NCBI GenBank assembly: GCA_963976435.1
Contig: CAXBKQ010000015.1
Coordinates: 1 to 64,000 of the forward strand
Length of the DNA: 64,000 nucleotides
Source: CAKZNE01 sp963976435
GTDB lineage: Bacteria > Bacteroidota > Bacteroidia > Flavobacteriales > Schleiferiaceae
Direction: 5' to 3'
Below, piece after piece: positions 1 to 9,273 of this stretch. A program made the position numbers and the translations under genes. The stretch's first letter is position 1. Every line of letters starts with the position of its first letter. The notes beneath the pieces were generated by a model. The model ran no database searches and was not told the DNA's origin. It saw only the letters and a list, made by a program, of their open reading frames with translations.

Positions 1-2533
1 AAGCATCATTTTCATTTTCACCAAGCTTGTTTTTTAAAAAAATATGAACCGCATCAAATTTTTGCCCTTTTTTGGCTGAAGTGGAATACGTTTTAAATCC
101 TACTCCTGAACTTACCTTACGACCCATAGAAATACTTGAACTAGACACATTTTCAACTTGAACAAAATAGGGTTCAAAAGGCTTTAGATAACGATCTCCT
201 CCATTGGTGGTAAGGCCAGTTCCGCTGCCGTTCTCAGTATAAGTGGAATAATCAACACCATTCCACACATAGGCTGTTTTTCGAACATTTTGGCTATTGT
301 CGAAAGATTCTTTTAAATCAAAATAAGAGGGGAATACATTGGGAGCAAAATTCCAACCCTCCGTTTCAGCTAGACTTCCACTTCCTATAAAATTACCGGG
401 GTTGGCCTGACCATTTTTATATAAAACACCTAAATAATTTCCAAAATTTGATCCGTTATTTTTTCCCGAAACTCCGGTTATGGAAATTGTTCCTGCCTCC
501 CCTCCTAATTTTAAAAAAGTAGTATCAAATCTATGACCAGCATAAAATGCCGTTGCGATTTTCAATGATGCATTTGCATAAGAGCCAGGGGAAACCCAAC
601 CCATATCAGGTGAATAAAAATAAGTTGAACTTAAATTTGGGTCTGAACTATAATTGGTATATCCACCATTTCCAAAATCCGCTATCGTCACTCCCTGTAA
701 TGGAGAGTTTAAATAAAAGTATCGCGCATTATCTGTTGTACCCTGCAAGTCTAGCCAAGTTTCCATGGTGATACTGTCTAGAACTTCGTTTTGCCCATTT
801 GAATAAACCAGCTGACCGAAGCTATTGGCCGTGGCGCCTAAGGTTAATTTATTGTTGGTTTTTAATACGGCATTGTTATCCAATGCTATAACACCCAAAT
901 ATTCCAGATCCTGACTTCCTCTTAATTCATGAATTCCATCACCAGTAAACTTTACTAAACCTTCTCCACTTAAACTTCCATCCAAATACAAATCTCCAGA
1001 TATATTAAAAGCATCAAAATCGGTTTCGCTTCTTTTTCCAAGCTCTAAATCTGCTCCTGTTTCGATAAACAAATTTCTTCCAGCTAAGGAAAATGCTCCC
1101 TGGCCACTGGGCGGAAAATCTTCTCGGATATAAACATCCCCGCTATCTGTAGGTGATTTTGGATACCAACTTATCCCAGATCCTCGGTCTTCATAGAAAT
1201 AACCATATTCAATTTTCCATAAATCATTGGAAGCTTGGTTTGTTCCTGTGCGTTTACCACCAAAAACATAAAATTTGAAATCATGGTAAAAGCTCATGGC
1301 TTGATACCTGGAAGGAATACTATTGGCACTGGAATATGCTGAGGCCGCAAAATTTCCATTGTCATTTACACCTTGGCTTCCGCCTAAAAATTCCCAGCTG
1401 GAATTATCCCAACGCCATAAATCATTTTTAAAGCTTAAACCAAGACTTGAAGTTGAGCCTCCAAAAAGGTAAACCATTCCAGTCTTGTCCTTAAATACAC
1501 TGGATCCAAACCTTGACCCTGGGCTTATTAAACTTGGATCAACATTGGAATAATCAGCACTTTGATCTAGGAGCGAATCTCCATAAACCCAAGTCCAGTT
1601 ATTACTATTAAGATTATACTTCCAAATCGCATTACTTGCACCATTGGAAAAGACCCCTATTTGTACTTGATATAGAACTTCGCCCCCAAAAAGCATTAAA
1701 CATTCATTCTCCTCGTCATACCAAGTTCCAGAACGAGCTAGAGGTGTTGGGTTATTTGCAGCGTTTTCCACCAATTTGGTCCCATATTTTACAGCATTGT
1801 TTTTAAGAAGTGTCCAGGTTAAATTGTCTAAATCCAGCCGATATAAACTTTTGAAATAGTTTGCAGAACCATCATCGCCACCATAGAGATATACATATTT
1901 ATCCCCATCATACCAGGTTGCAGCATTTTTCAAAGCACCAGGAAAAGTGGAATTGGGTGTAGTCGCTAAATGTCCGGTTCCTTGTAAGAAAACCCAATTA
2001 TTACCATTCCATTTCCAGGTTTGATTTGAAAAGCCAGTTTGTAAAGTTCCTCCTCCATCAATTTGCCTTACAGATCCAGAGAATAAATACAAGTCACCAT
2101 TTTTATCTACCCAAGTGGCAGACCCTTCTCTTGCCGAAGGAATATTATTAGGGTCTTCAACACCCACAGTACCACTGCCCTTATCATTCACCGGACCTTG
2201 AGCACCTCCCAGATAGGTCCAATTAGTACCATCCCATTTCCAGAAATCATTGAATTTGTCACTGCCATTATCATCTACACCACCAAATAAATAGAAATCA
2301 CCATCCTTTACCCAAGTCATTCCATTAGACCTCGCCGGAGGTATATTTGCCGGGTCAGCAACACCCTTGGTTCCGTAAACTCCAGCTCCATTAGTGGTGG
2401 AAGGTCCACCAAGCCAATAATTCCTTAATACTTGAGCCTGACCTTGAAAAGAAATTATCAGAAATGCGATCAGAACTAGCCAGGGCTGGAATCGTCTATA
2501 CTTATTAGAAAAAGAGATAGGGTAATTCATCAT
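1..2533 (-). CDS. Secreted kelch-repeat protein, 3' end cut by the window edge
   Basis: The frame is open from an ATG at 2533 (a second ATG follows at 2530) to the window edge, about 844 residues with no stop, so the C-terminus is missing. The N-terminus has a basic stretch and a hydrophobic segment (LVLIAFLIISFQGQAQ), a signal peptide. The first ~420 residues carry kelch-like repeats with motifs such as 'YLFGG', 'DFWKWDG' and 'NWTYLGG', as in galactose-oxidase-type beta-propellers. A less repetitive beta-rich region follows, resembling the same part of the neighbour at 2657-5779. The two are tandem paralogues on the same strand, 123 bp apart. I infer cell-surface or extracellular export by T9SS; the sorting domain would lie outside the window. 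Substrate unknown. Confidence 0.85.
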   Translation of the reverse strand, partial: MMNYPISFSNKYRRFQPWLVLIAFLIISFQGQAQVLRNYWLGGPSTTNGAGVYGTKGVADPANIPPARSNGMTWVKDGDFYLFGGVDDNGSDKFNDFWKWDGTNWTYLGGAQGPVNDKGSGTVGVEDPNNIPSAREGSATWVDKNGDLYLFSGSVRQIDGGGTLQTGFSNQTWKWNGNNWVFLQGTGHLATTPNSTFPGALKNAATWYDGDKYVYLYGGDDGSANYFKSLYRLDLDNLTWTLLKNNAVKYGTKLVENAANNPTPLARSGTWYDEENECLMLFGGEVLYQVQIGVFSNGASNAIWKYNLNSNNWTWVYGDSLLDQSADYSNVDPSLISPGSRFGSSVFKDKTGMVYLFGGSTSSLGLSFKNDLWRWDNSSWEFLGGSQGVNDNGNFAASAYSSANSIPSRYQAMSFYHDFKFYVFGGKRTGTNQASNDLWKIEYGYFYEDRGSGISWYPKSPTDSGDVYIREDFPPSGQGAFSLAGRNLFIETGADLELGKRSETDFDAFNISGDLYLDGSLSGEGLVKFTGDGIHELRGSQDLEYLGVIALDNNAVLKTNNKLTLGATANSFGQLVYSNGQNEVLDSITMETWLDLQGTTDNARYFYLNSPLQGVTIADFGNGGYTNYSSDPNLSSTYFYSPDMGWVSPGSYANASLKIATAFYAGHRFDTTFLKLGGEAGTISITGVSGKNNGSNFGNYLGVLYKNGQANPGNFIGSGSLAETEGWNFAPNVFPSYFDLKESFDNSQNVRKTAYVWNGVDYSTYTENGSGTGLTTNGGDRYLKPFEPYFVQVENVSSSSISMGRKVSSGVGFKTYSTSAKKGQKFDAVHIFLKNKLGENENDA

Positions 2534-2656
2534 TTGTAGTTTAAAATTCTTGGCTGCGAATCTAATTTTTGAAGGTTTTTTTGGCAGTAAATCAAATGCC
2601 TATAATTGTAGTTCTAGTTTTAAATTTTTGCTGTATTTATTTTTTAAATCAGCTTA

Positions 2657-5600
2657 TTAATGAATGATTATTGTTTTTCCTTCCCCTTCACAGGTCATTT
2701 CAAGAGCGTAAAAAACACCTTCCCGTCTATTAATCAATTCTTGAGTTGAATTGCTCATTTTTATTTCTTTTATCAACTTTCCATCTATTGTAAATAGCCT
2801 TAGTTCCGTTTTATTCCATGCTTTTTCTTTCCTTAAATACAGCATGCCTTGTTTTTCATAGAAATAAAAATTGTCGTCCACATTCGACTCCTTATCGGAA
2901 ACTGTAGGTCTTTGAAAAACAAGTTGGAATCGTTGTTCGGCAAAACTGCTATCGTGAATAAATTGCCTTTCATCATTTCTTAGTAGATCTTGATATTGTT
3001 GAGTTTTTTTATCCAACAGCCACAGTGATGAATAGCTTTTTAAATCATCCAATAAAAATTTCAGTTTTAAGCTTTTTAAATGATCATTGGGAGCAGATAC
3101 TCCAAGGAAAATGGATTGACTAGTAGAATCTGGAGAATGAAAATTAACTGCAAACTTTTTTTGTAGATGGCACGAATAAAGCTGAGGCAACTTGCTATTC
3201 CCAAAAAGTTTCCATGCATCTTTATTTGGATCAAAACCGGGATGATAATTTTTTTCAAATCCAATCCAGATTTCATCATATCCTTGGTGATTTGCTTTTT
3301 GGATTCTAATTTTTAAACCATCCTTGCTATTGGCCTTTTTGCTTAGGGCCTTATTTTCTCCTAATACTCGGAATTGTTCTTTAATTGTTAAATTTTGACT
3401 CCCTCCTGAATTGTTTTGTACAAAAAAGGCTTGAAAAGGAGGAATTAAAGCTGAGCCACCATTTAGGCTTATTCCGCCAGGACTATACACCGAATAGCTT
3501 TGCCCATTCCAGGTGTAAATAGAGGAACTGATTCCATTCGCCAATCCAAACTCCACTAAAGAATCCCAATTGTAATGGCAAGAATAAGGGTTGGCAATTA
3601 AATTCCATCCTTGGGTTTCTTGAACAGTTCCAGAACCTGCAAAACTAGCAGCCACACCTTGTCCATTGTGATAGTCTAAACTCAAAGTGACATCAGAATT
3701 AAGCAGGGAGTCTGAAGTGAAGCTTAGAGCCTTAGCACCTCCATCAGCAATTAAAAAATTACCATAAATATTTTTTCCAGCATAAATCACTCTTCCTTTA
3801 CCGATTGGAATTTCTTGGTTTAAAGAATCAGGGGAAATCCAAATGGATTGGGTAGCATCCCATTCCCAAATACTGTTTTGTGAACTATTGGTTTGGCCAG
3901 TTTGAATAATGCCTCCATCTGAAAAATCTGATAATAAGGTACCCACCATTGGGCTGGCTAAATGAAAATACCTTCCATTAAATTCCGCAGTATCTAAAGG
4001 TAACCAGGTTTGGATATTTAGCTTTCCCTGCAAATTCCCTCGTAAAAGAAGTTGAGCAAAAACTGTATCCGAAATAGCACTGAGAGTTAAGCTGTCATTG
4101 CTAATCAAAGTCGTTCCAGCCTCAACATGGATATCACCTGAAAATTTTAAGTGTTTGCCTAGAATATTTTGATGGCCACTTCCATTAAAAATGAGTTTAC
4201 CATCTCCATGGGAAAGAACCCCATTATTGATAAGGTCTCCATTAATTTCAATGGAATTCGATCCTAAGTTTAATTGACTGGCATTTTCAAGAATTAGATT
4301 TCTACATTGGATATTTCCGGGGTTTATAGAATCTCTAATAAATGCATCTTGACTAGAATTTGGCGCCTGTCCGTGCGACCAAGAATTTCCATCCCATAAA
4401 TTTTTGGGTATTATTTCCCAAAGAGTATTTGAAAAATCAAGGTTAAAAAAATTACGTCCACCGAAATATAAAATAGTACCATCACTAAAATAATGTGCAG
4501 CCCCTTCATTGTAGTATCCTATTCGGTTGTCTGGATGACTGAGCCCCTTAGTTCCATATACCGGTGCAGAATTAATAATACTATCTCCGGCTTCCCAGGT
4601 CCAATTACTGCCATTCCATGACCATAAATCAGATAAGGTTCCAAAGCCAGATAGGTTAATACCTCCATAAACGTGGAAGTGATTTAGAGAATCCGTCCAA
4701 GCTGCAAATCCGGCTCTGGCATTTGGGGAGTTTTCAGAAACTTCCAAGTTTTGAATGCCATATTTACCGGTGCTATTTGGGTTTTTACTGCCACTAATCC
4801 AGGTCCAATTTCCTGCATCATATTTCCAGAGATCATTGAGAACACCAGACTGAGATTCAGCATTTCCAAATCCTGCAAAAAGCCAAAACACATCATTATC
4901 ATCTGCCCATCCAAAGGATAAAAACCTTGATCCGGGTTTATTCTGTGTGCCTGCTTGCCCTATAGTTCCATAAATTCCCATTGAATTTTGGACGCTATCT
5001 CCAGCCACCCAGGTCCAATTAGAACCATCCCATTTCCATAAGTCTCCAAAATTACCGGCCGAATTTTGCCCTCCGAAAAGCCAGAAATCTCCATTGTTAT
5101 CAGACCAGTATGCGGCTTGTCTTCGTGCTCCTGGATGATTGGAACTGGAGGCTTGCCCTTTAATACCATAACTAGGTGATTGATCCAAAGTGGAATCTCC
5201 CGCCACCCAGGTCCAATTGCTGCCATCCCATTTCCATAAATCCGATAATAAACCATCATTAGCAAAACCACCGAAGAGCCAAAAATCTCCATTGGAAGCA
5301 AGCCAACTAGACGATGCAGCTCTGGAAGGTGGTAAATTGGAAGCTGATGTTATTCCTTTACTTCCATAATTTCCAGCACCATTTATACTACTATCTCCCG
5401 AAAGCCATGTCCAAGTACTACCATTCCAGCGCCATAAATCATTGCAATAGCCGGAGCTTGAACCCGAGCCAAAACCAATCCCTCCAAATAGCAATAAGTT
5501 ATCATTTTCATCAACTTGGCTTGTAAAAGAGTGCAGTCCTTTTATGGAGTTTGAAATAGAGGATATTCCTTTTTGTCCAAAGTTTCCAGATTGGTTGGAT

Positions 5601-5725
5601 GTTGAATCTCCAGAAATCCATTTAAATTGAGTGCCTTGAGCGAATAAATGAGAAGGTAGAGCCAAGCAAAAAATGCCGATACAAAAAGGAAGGAAAATAT
5701 TTTTGTAAAAATAGACTTGGGTCAT
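2657..5725 (-). CDS. Large secreted kelch-repeat protein with T9SS C-terminal domain
   Basis: I place the start at the ATG at 5725 because a signal peptide follows at once (basic start, then FLPFCIGIFCLALPSHLFAQ); an in-frame ATG at 5779 would put 18 extra residues before it. The protein has about 1022 residues. Roughly residues 25-430 hold about six kelch-like repeats of ~65-70 residues, each with 'YG.KG', 'DFWLFGG' and 'DLWKWDGSNWTW', predicting a beta-propeller. A beta-rich region follows with 'LNLGSNSIEINGDL'-like strands. The last ~75 residues look like a type A T9SS sorting domain (LRLFTIDGKLIKEI, then a final 'KTIIIH'). It is paralogous to the next gene downstream. Surface-exposed or secreted; ligand unknown. 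Confidence 0.9.
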   Translation of the reverse strand: MTQVYFYKNIFLPFCIGIFCLALPSHLFAQGTQFKWISGDSTSNQSGNFGQKGISSISNSIKGLHSFTSQVDENDNLLLFGGIGFGSGSSSGYCNDLWRWNGSTWTWLSGDSSINGAGNYGSKGITSASNLPPSRAASSSWLASNGDFWLFGGFANDGLLSDLWKWDGSNWTWVAGDSTLDQSPSYGIKGQASSSNHPGARRQAAYWSDNNGDFWLFGGQNSAGNFGDLWKWDGSNWTWVAGDSVQNSMGIYGTIGQAGTQNKPGSRFLSFGWADDNDVFWLFAGFGNAESQSGVLNDLWKYDAGNWTWISGSKNPNSTGKYGIQNLEVSENSPNARAGFAAWTDSLNHFHVYGGINLSGFGTLSDLWSWNGSNWTWEAGDSIINSAPVYGTKGLSHPDNRIGYYNEGAAHYFSDGTILYFGGRNFFNLDFSNTLWEIIPKNLWDGNSWSHGQAPNSSQDAFIRDSINPGNIQCRNLILENASQLNLGSNSIEINGDLINNGVLSHGDGKLIFNGSGHQNILGKHLKFSGDIHVEAGTTLISNDSLTLSAISDTVFAQLLLRGNLQGKLNIQTWLPLDTAEFNGRYFHLASPMVGTLLSDFSDGGIIQTGQTNSSQNSIWEWDATQSIWISPDSLNQEIPIGKGRVIYAGKNIYGNFLIADGGAKALSFTSDSLLNSDVTLSLDYHNGQGVAASFAGSGTVQETQGWNLIANPYSCHYNWDSLVEFGLANGISSSIYTWNGQSYSVYSPGGISLNGGSALIPPFQAFFVQNNSGGSQNLTIKEQFRVLGENKALSKKANSKDGLKIRIQKANHQGYDEIWIGFEKNYHPGFDPNKDAWKLFGNSKLPQLYSCHLQKKFAVNFHSPDSTSQSIFLGVSAPNDHLKSLKLKFLLDDLKSYSSLWLLDKKTQQYQDLLRNDERQFIHDSSFAEQRFQLVFQRPTVSDKESNVDDNFYFYEKQGMLYLRKEKAWNKTELRLFTIDGKLIKEIKMSNSTQELINRREGVFYALEMTCEGEGKTIIIH

Positions 5726-5970
5726 AGCTAAAATCTTAATCGAAAAATTTAGATTGGTTGTTGTTGAAAACCAATTCATTAGGTTTAAGGCGAAAATATT
5801 TTGTTAGATTCCAATTTTTAGTAAAACTGAATTAGTGTTTTGTAGAATTAGTTCGAACCTTGACGACATTCAAGTCTGGCCTTGAGCAAAACATGTTGGA
5901 GTATGATTTTTTTCCTATTCTTTTTAGAAAATCACTAACTTGAGCAGGTTCCTTTCTCCATCACATGTTG

Positions 5971-6041
5971 GCACTTTATAGTGCTTCTTTTTGTGATCAC
6001 AAGAATTTATCAATCCTTTCTATCCAGCACTGCATTAGTGC
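5971..6041. promoter_or_regulatory. Three palindromes upstream of mscL
   Basis: Within the 290-bp gap before mscL are GCACT-N4-AGTGC (5971-5984), the perfect 12-bp palindrome TTGTGATCACAA (5991-6002) and GCACT-N5-AGTGC (6027-6041). The two outer elements share half-sites. They could be protein-binding operators or short hairpins in a leader RNA. The central palindrome has TGTGA and TCACA half-sites but lacks the 6-bp spacer of a Crp site. No clear TAnnTTTG promoter box is visible here. Confidence 0.35.
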
Positions 6042-6069
6042 GATTTTGTTTAACCTATATTAATTATTA

Positions 6070-6495
6070 ATGAAAGAGTTTAAGAAATTTATTAGCAAGG
6101 GAAATGTGATGGAAATGGCGGTTGGTCTTATTATGGCCACTTATTTCGGAGCCATAATCAAATCACTGGTGAATGACATTATAATGCCTCCGATAGGGAA
6201 ACTTATGGGCGGAGTGGATTTTGCCCAATTAAAATACATTATACAAGAAGCTTCTGCAGAAACTGCCGAAGGGGCAGGAGATGCCGTAGCGGAGGTGGCA
6301 ATTAGTTATGGTCAATTTTTGAATACCATTATCACCTTCCTCATCGTAGCCTTTGCCATTTTTATGGTGGTGAAAATGTATAATAAAATGAAGGACCAAA
6401 TGGCCAAAAAGGAAGCTGCTGCACCAGCCGCCCCAGCAGCACCTTCTAAGGAAGAAGTTCTCCTTACTGAAATAAGGGATCTATTGAAGAAATAG
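6070..6495 (+). CDS. mscL: Large-conductance mechanosensitive channel MscL
   Basis: Homopentameric inner-membrane channel that opens under high membrane tension and releases solutes during osmotic downshock. The 141 residues match the family's usual length. The N-terminal amphipathic helix (MKEFKKFISKGNVMEMAVGL) leads into TM1 (AVGLIMATYFGAIIKSLVNDIIMPPIG), a periplasmic loop, TM2 (FLNTIITFLIVAFAIFMVVKMYN) and a cytoplasmic helix ending EEVLLTEIRDLLKK. An Ala/Pro-rich linker (AAAPAAPAAP) precedes the last helix, a common variation. The gene stands alone, followed by a strong terminator, and is preceded by several palindromes. Confidence 0.97.
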   Translation: MKEFKKFISKGNVMEMAVGLIMATYFGAIIKSLVNDIIMPPIGKLMGGVDFAQLKYIIQEASAETAEGAGDAVAEVAISYGQFLNTIITFLIVAFAIFMVVKMYNKMKDQMAKKEAAAPAAPAAPSKEEVLLTEIRDLLKK

Positions 6496-6518
6496 AAATC
6501 TAAAACTATTTGTTTTGG

Positions 6519-6553
6519 GCGACTTAGGATTTTCTTAAGTCGCTATTTTTTTG
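6519..6553 (+). terminator. Intrinsic terminator of mscL
   Basis: Perfect 8-bp stem GCGACTTA (6519-6526) / TAAGTCGC (6536-6543) followed by a T-rich tract. It lies 24 bp after the mscL stop codon. Confidence 0.85.
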
Positions 6554-6621
6554 TTTTCAGAATCAGCTGTTTAGCATTAAATGCAAAAAAAAATCTACAA
6601 AAATGCATTTGCTAATTTTAT

Positions 6622-6651
6622 TTAATCGTAATATTGCAATGAAACGATTAA
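6622..6651. promoter_or_regulatory. ArsR operator (inverted repeat)
   Basis: A perfect inverted repeat, TTAATCGT (6622-6629) and ACGATTAA (6644-6651) with a 14-bp spacer, ends 4 bp before the arsR start codon. ArsR repressors typically bind such imperfect or spaced dyads over their own promoter, and arsenite binding releases them. Autoregulation of the downstream ars operon is inferred from position. Confidence 0.7.
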
Positions 6652-6655
6652 TACA

Positions 6656-6985
6656 ATGGGTTTAGCAAAAACAGAAATATTCAGCGAGGAGCAAAATGCA
6701 ATTTCTTTATTCTCTAAAGCATTTGGGCATCCAGCTCGGGTGGCCATTCTTCAACATTTATTTAATATCAAAACCTGCGTTTGTGGTGATTTGGTAAATG
6801 AAATTGGACTTGCTCAAGCCACTATTTCTCAACATTTGAAGGAACTAAAACTCTTAGGCCTCATCAAAGGAAATGTGGAAGGAACTAGTGTTTGTTATTG
6901 TATAGATCAAGAAAATTGGAGTAAAATGAAGGAGCTTATGTCTGAATTTTTGGACCAAGATCTACAGCAAAATTCCTGTTGTTAA
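6656..6985 (+). CDS. arsR: ArsR-family metalloid-responsive repressor
   Basis: Winged-helix repressor of 109 residues, a normal ArsR/SmtB length. Residues ~20-80 contain the fold, with recognition helix segment 'QATISQHLKELKLLGLI'. Cys41 and Cys43 in 'TCVCGDL' match the ELCVCDL-type arsenite-sensing motif of ArsR proteins, and the C-terminus ends NSCC (Cys108, Cys109), a possible further ligand set. It is first in an operon with DUF6428, an arsenate reductase and an ACR3 pump, and a strong dyad overlaps its promoter region. Arsenite or antimonite is the expected inducer. Confidence 0.93.
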   Translation: MGLAKTEIFSEEQNAISLFSKAFGHPARVAILQHLFNIKTCVCGDLVNEIGLAQATISQHLKELKLLGLIKGNVEGTSVCYCIDQENWSKMKELMSEFLDQDLQQNSCC

Positions 6986-7018
6986 AACCTGCAACTAACA
7001 TTTAAATAATAGATTAAT

Positions 7019-7486
7019 ATGAAACTTTCACAATTAAAAGATCATCTTAAAAATTTAGATCAAATAATTTTTGAGCTACCAAATGGGGAGCAAATACCTA
7101 ATCATTTCCATGTTACAGAACTTGGTAAAATCAGCAAGAATTTTATTGACTGTGGTGGAACTGTAAGAAAGGAAGAAGTAGTAAATTTTCAATTGTGGGA
7201 AGCCAATGACTATGATCATAGATTGGCTCCAGAAAAACTTCAAAAAATTATTGCCCTTTCCGAAGAAATATTAGACATCCACGACGGTGAAATTGAAGTG
7301 GAATATCAAGCTGGAACCATTGGGAAATTTGGTTTAGAATTTCAAAATGGCATCCTTGTTCTTACCAACAAACAAACCGATTGTTTGGCCAAAGACAATT
7401 GTGGCGTTCCCAGTGAAAAACCCAGACTATCCTTAAATTCTCTTCAATCCTCAACTTCCTGCGCACCAGGTAGTGGTTGCTGCTAA
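7019..7486 (+). CDS. DUF6428 family protein of the ars operon
   Basis: 155-residue soluble protein without signal peptide or membrane helix. It resembles DUF6428, a family found in arsenic operons of Bacteroidota. Notable features are 'NHFHVTELGKISKNFIDCGGTVRKE' in the first third and a Cys-rich C-terminus (TSCAPGSGCC). It lies 33 bp after arsR and 20 bp before the arsenate reductase gene. The function is not established; the Cys-rich tail suggests metalloid binding, for instance chaperoning arsenite to the pump, but that is inference. Confidence 0.8.
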   Translation: MKLSQLKDHLKNLDQIIFELPNGEQIPNHFHVTELGKISKNFIDCGGTVRKEEVVNFQLWEANDYDHRLAPEKLQKIIALSEEILDIHDGEIEVEYQAGTIGKFGLEFQNGILVLTNKQTDCLAKDNCGVPSEKPRLSLNSLQSSTSCAPGSGCC

Positions 7487-7506
7487 GCTAAATACTAAAA
7501 TAAATT

Positions 7507-8136
7507 ATGGCCCTTTTCAAAGAATTAGAGAAAAGTTTAAAATTATTCCAACCTACAACTATCCCTTCTGAAAGGAAGGAGAATTTGGAAAAAATTGCTG
7601 AAGAATTACAAATTCAAATCCAAATGGGCAGTCCTCTCAGATTGAATTTTATTTGTACCCACAATTCGAGACGAAGTCACCTCTCTCAAATTTGGGCTCA
7701 GATAATGGCCTACCATTTTGGCATTGCTGGAGTCCACTGTTATTCTGCAGGTACAGAAGCCACAGCTCTTTTTCCTGCTGTAGTGAAAACCATGGAAAAC
7801 TTAGGTTTGAAAACAAAAATTCTGGCCTCCTCTACCAATCCCATTTACGCTTTAAAATACTCAGAAAATGAACCAGCTATTATTGGCTTTTCCAAAACTT
7901 TGGAAGATGATTTCAATCCAAAATCTGATTTTTATGCACTTATGACCTGTTCACAAGCCGCTGAAGATTGTCCATTTGTGCCCGGTGCAAAAAAACGATA
8001 TTCTCTTTCCTACGAAGACCCAAAAGTTTATGACAACAGCGCCGTTCAAATGGAAAAATACCAGGAAAGAAGTTTACAGATTGGGCAAGAAATGTTTTTT
8101 CTTTTTTCTAAACTCCATCCAAAAAATGAAAACTAA
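7507..8136 (+). CDS. arsC: LMW protein-tyrosine-phosphatase-type arsenate reductase
   Basis: 209 residues. The phosphatase signature CX5R is at Cys50-Arg56 (CTHNSRRS), followed by 'SAGTEA'. This is the LMW-PTP fold used by thioredoxin-dependent ArsC enzymes that reduce arsenate to arsenite. Further cysteines occur at 'LMTCSQAAEDCPFVPGAKKRYSLSYEDP', and the 'DP' loop supplies the expected catalytic Asp. The first ~45 residues form an N-terminal extension. The stop codon overlaps the start of the ACR3 gene, implying translational coupling. Operon context makes arsenate reductase more likely than a protein phosphatase. Confidence 0.88.
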   Translation: MALFKELEKSLKLFQPTTIPSERKENLEKIAEELQIQIQMGSPLRLNFICTHNSRRSHLSQIWAQIMAYHFGIAGVHCYSAGTEATALFPAVVKTMENLGLKTKILASSTNPIYALKYSENEPAIIGFSKTLEDDFNPKSDFYALMTCSQAAEDCPFVPGAKKRYSLSYEDPKVYDNSAVQMEKYQERSLQIGQEMFFLFSKLHPKNEN

Positions 8137-9163
8137 AAAATTAGGATTTCTAAATAGCTACCTCACCCTTTGGATATTTTTAGCCATGGCTATTGGTGTA
8201 GGCATAGGCTACTTTTCACCATCATTTCCAGATTTAGTGAATTCCTTTAGCAAGGGAAGCACTAATATCCCCATTGCCATTGGTTTAATTTTAATGATGT
8301 ACCCTCCTTTAGCTAAGGTAGACTACAGCCTCCTACCTAAGGTTTTTAGAAATGTTAAAATCCTATCTCTTTCCCTTCTTTTAAATTGGATTATCGGTCC
8401 CGTTTTAATGTTTGCCTTGGCGCTTATTTTTCTTTCAGACTATCCTGAGTATATGGTCGGTTTAATTTTAATTGGACTGGCAAGATGCATTGCTATGGTT
8501 TTGGTTTGGAATGATTTGGCAGAAGGAAGCAGCGAATATGGAGCAGGACTAGTGGCCCTAAATAGTGTTTTTCAAGTATTTGCTTATAGTTTTTATGCCT
8601 GGATTTTTATCACTGTACTCCCTCCTTATTTTGGATTTGAAGGAGCGTTGGTAGATATTTCCATTTCTACAATTGCAGAAAGTGTGGCCATTTATTTAGG
8701 AATTCCATTTGCTTTGGGTATTCTTAGTAGGTTAATATTGGTGAAGCTTAAGGGTGAAAAATGGTATAATGAGAAATTTATTCCAAACATTTCCCCCATC
8801 ACCTTAATAGCTCTTTTGTTCACCATCCTTATTATGTTCTCCCTCAAAGGTGAATTGATAGTGGAAATCCCTATGGATGTACTTTTAATCGCCCTTCCCT
8901 TATTAATCTATTTCGCTTTGATGTTTTTGATAGGAATGTTTATGAGTAAACTGGTGGGTGCGAATTATGATAAAAGTACTGCTGTTGCTTTCACCGCAGC
9001 AGGAAATAATTTCGAACTTGCTATAGCTGTAGCCATCGCAGTTTTTGGATTAAATTCTGGACAAGCTTTTACTGGAGTAATTGGTCCTCTAGTGGAGGTA
9101 CCGGCGCTTATTCTTTTAGTAAGAGTTTCCTTTTGGATTAAAAAGAAGTATTTCTCCAGCTAA
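8126..9163 (+). CDS. acr3: ACR3-family arsenite efflux transporter
   Basis: Inner-membrane arsenite/proton antiporter of the BART superfamily, 345 residues. I chose the ATG at 8126, which overlaps the arsC stop by 11 bp and begins MKTKKLGFLNSYLTLW as in ACR3 proteins; a longer frame from 7976 would read through arsC. About ten hydrophobic segments are visible. 'GLARCIAMVLVWNDLA' carries the conserved Cys expected in TM4, and 'AAGNNFELAIAVAIAVFG' matches the conserved TM9 stretch. With ArsC it completes an arsenate-to-arsenite reduction and export route. Confidence 0.95.
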   Translation: MKTKKLGFLNSYLTLWIFLAMAIGVGIGYFSPSFPDLVNSFSKGSTNIPIAIGLILMMYPPLAKVDYSLLPKVFRNVKILSLSLLLNWIIGPVLMFALALIFLSDYPEYMVGLILIGLARCIAMVLVWNDLAEGSSEYGAGLVALNSVFQVFAYSFYAWIFITVLPPYFGFEGALVDISISTIAESVAIYLGIPFALGILSRLILVKLKGEKWYNEKFIPNISPITLIALLFTILIMFSLKGELIVEIPMDVLLIALPLLIYFALMFLIGMFMSKLVGANYDKSTAVAFTAAGNNFELAIAVAIAVFGLNSGQAFTGVIGPLVEVPALILLVRVSFWIKKKYFSS

Positions 9164-9273
9164 ATGGTTTTTAAGAATTCTTTAGTCAATTTTCATCTGT
9201 GTAACCTAAGTAACCAAGAATAATATATTCTTTGCAGATTTTTGTGCCTGATAAATTTTTGAATTCTTCAATT

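Noticed and set aside
547..771. 74-codon plus-strand frame in the kelch gene
   Set aside because: It is antisense to the long open minus-strand frame and has no coding features.
3076..3279. Other short frames inside the kelch genes, e.g. 4684-4914, 4960-5301, 5314-5526
   Set aside because: Out-of-frame or antisense to the repeated secreted protein; the repetitive sequence produces such frames.
5991..6002. TTGTGATCACAA as a Crp site
   Set aside because: The half-sites overlap without the 6-bp spacer of a Crp site, so it is listed only as an unassigned palindrome.
7976..8125. N-terminal extension of the ACR3 frame from 7976
   Set aside because: It overlaps the arsenate reductase gene by about 160 bp and lacks ACR3 similarity.
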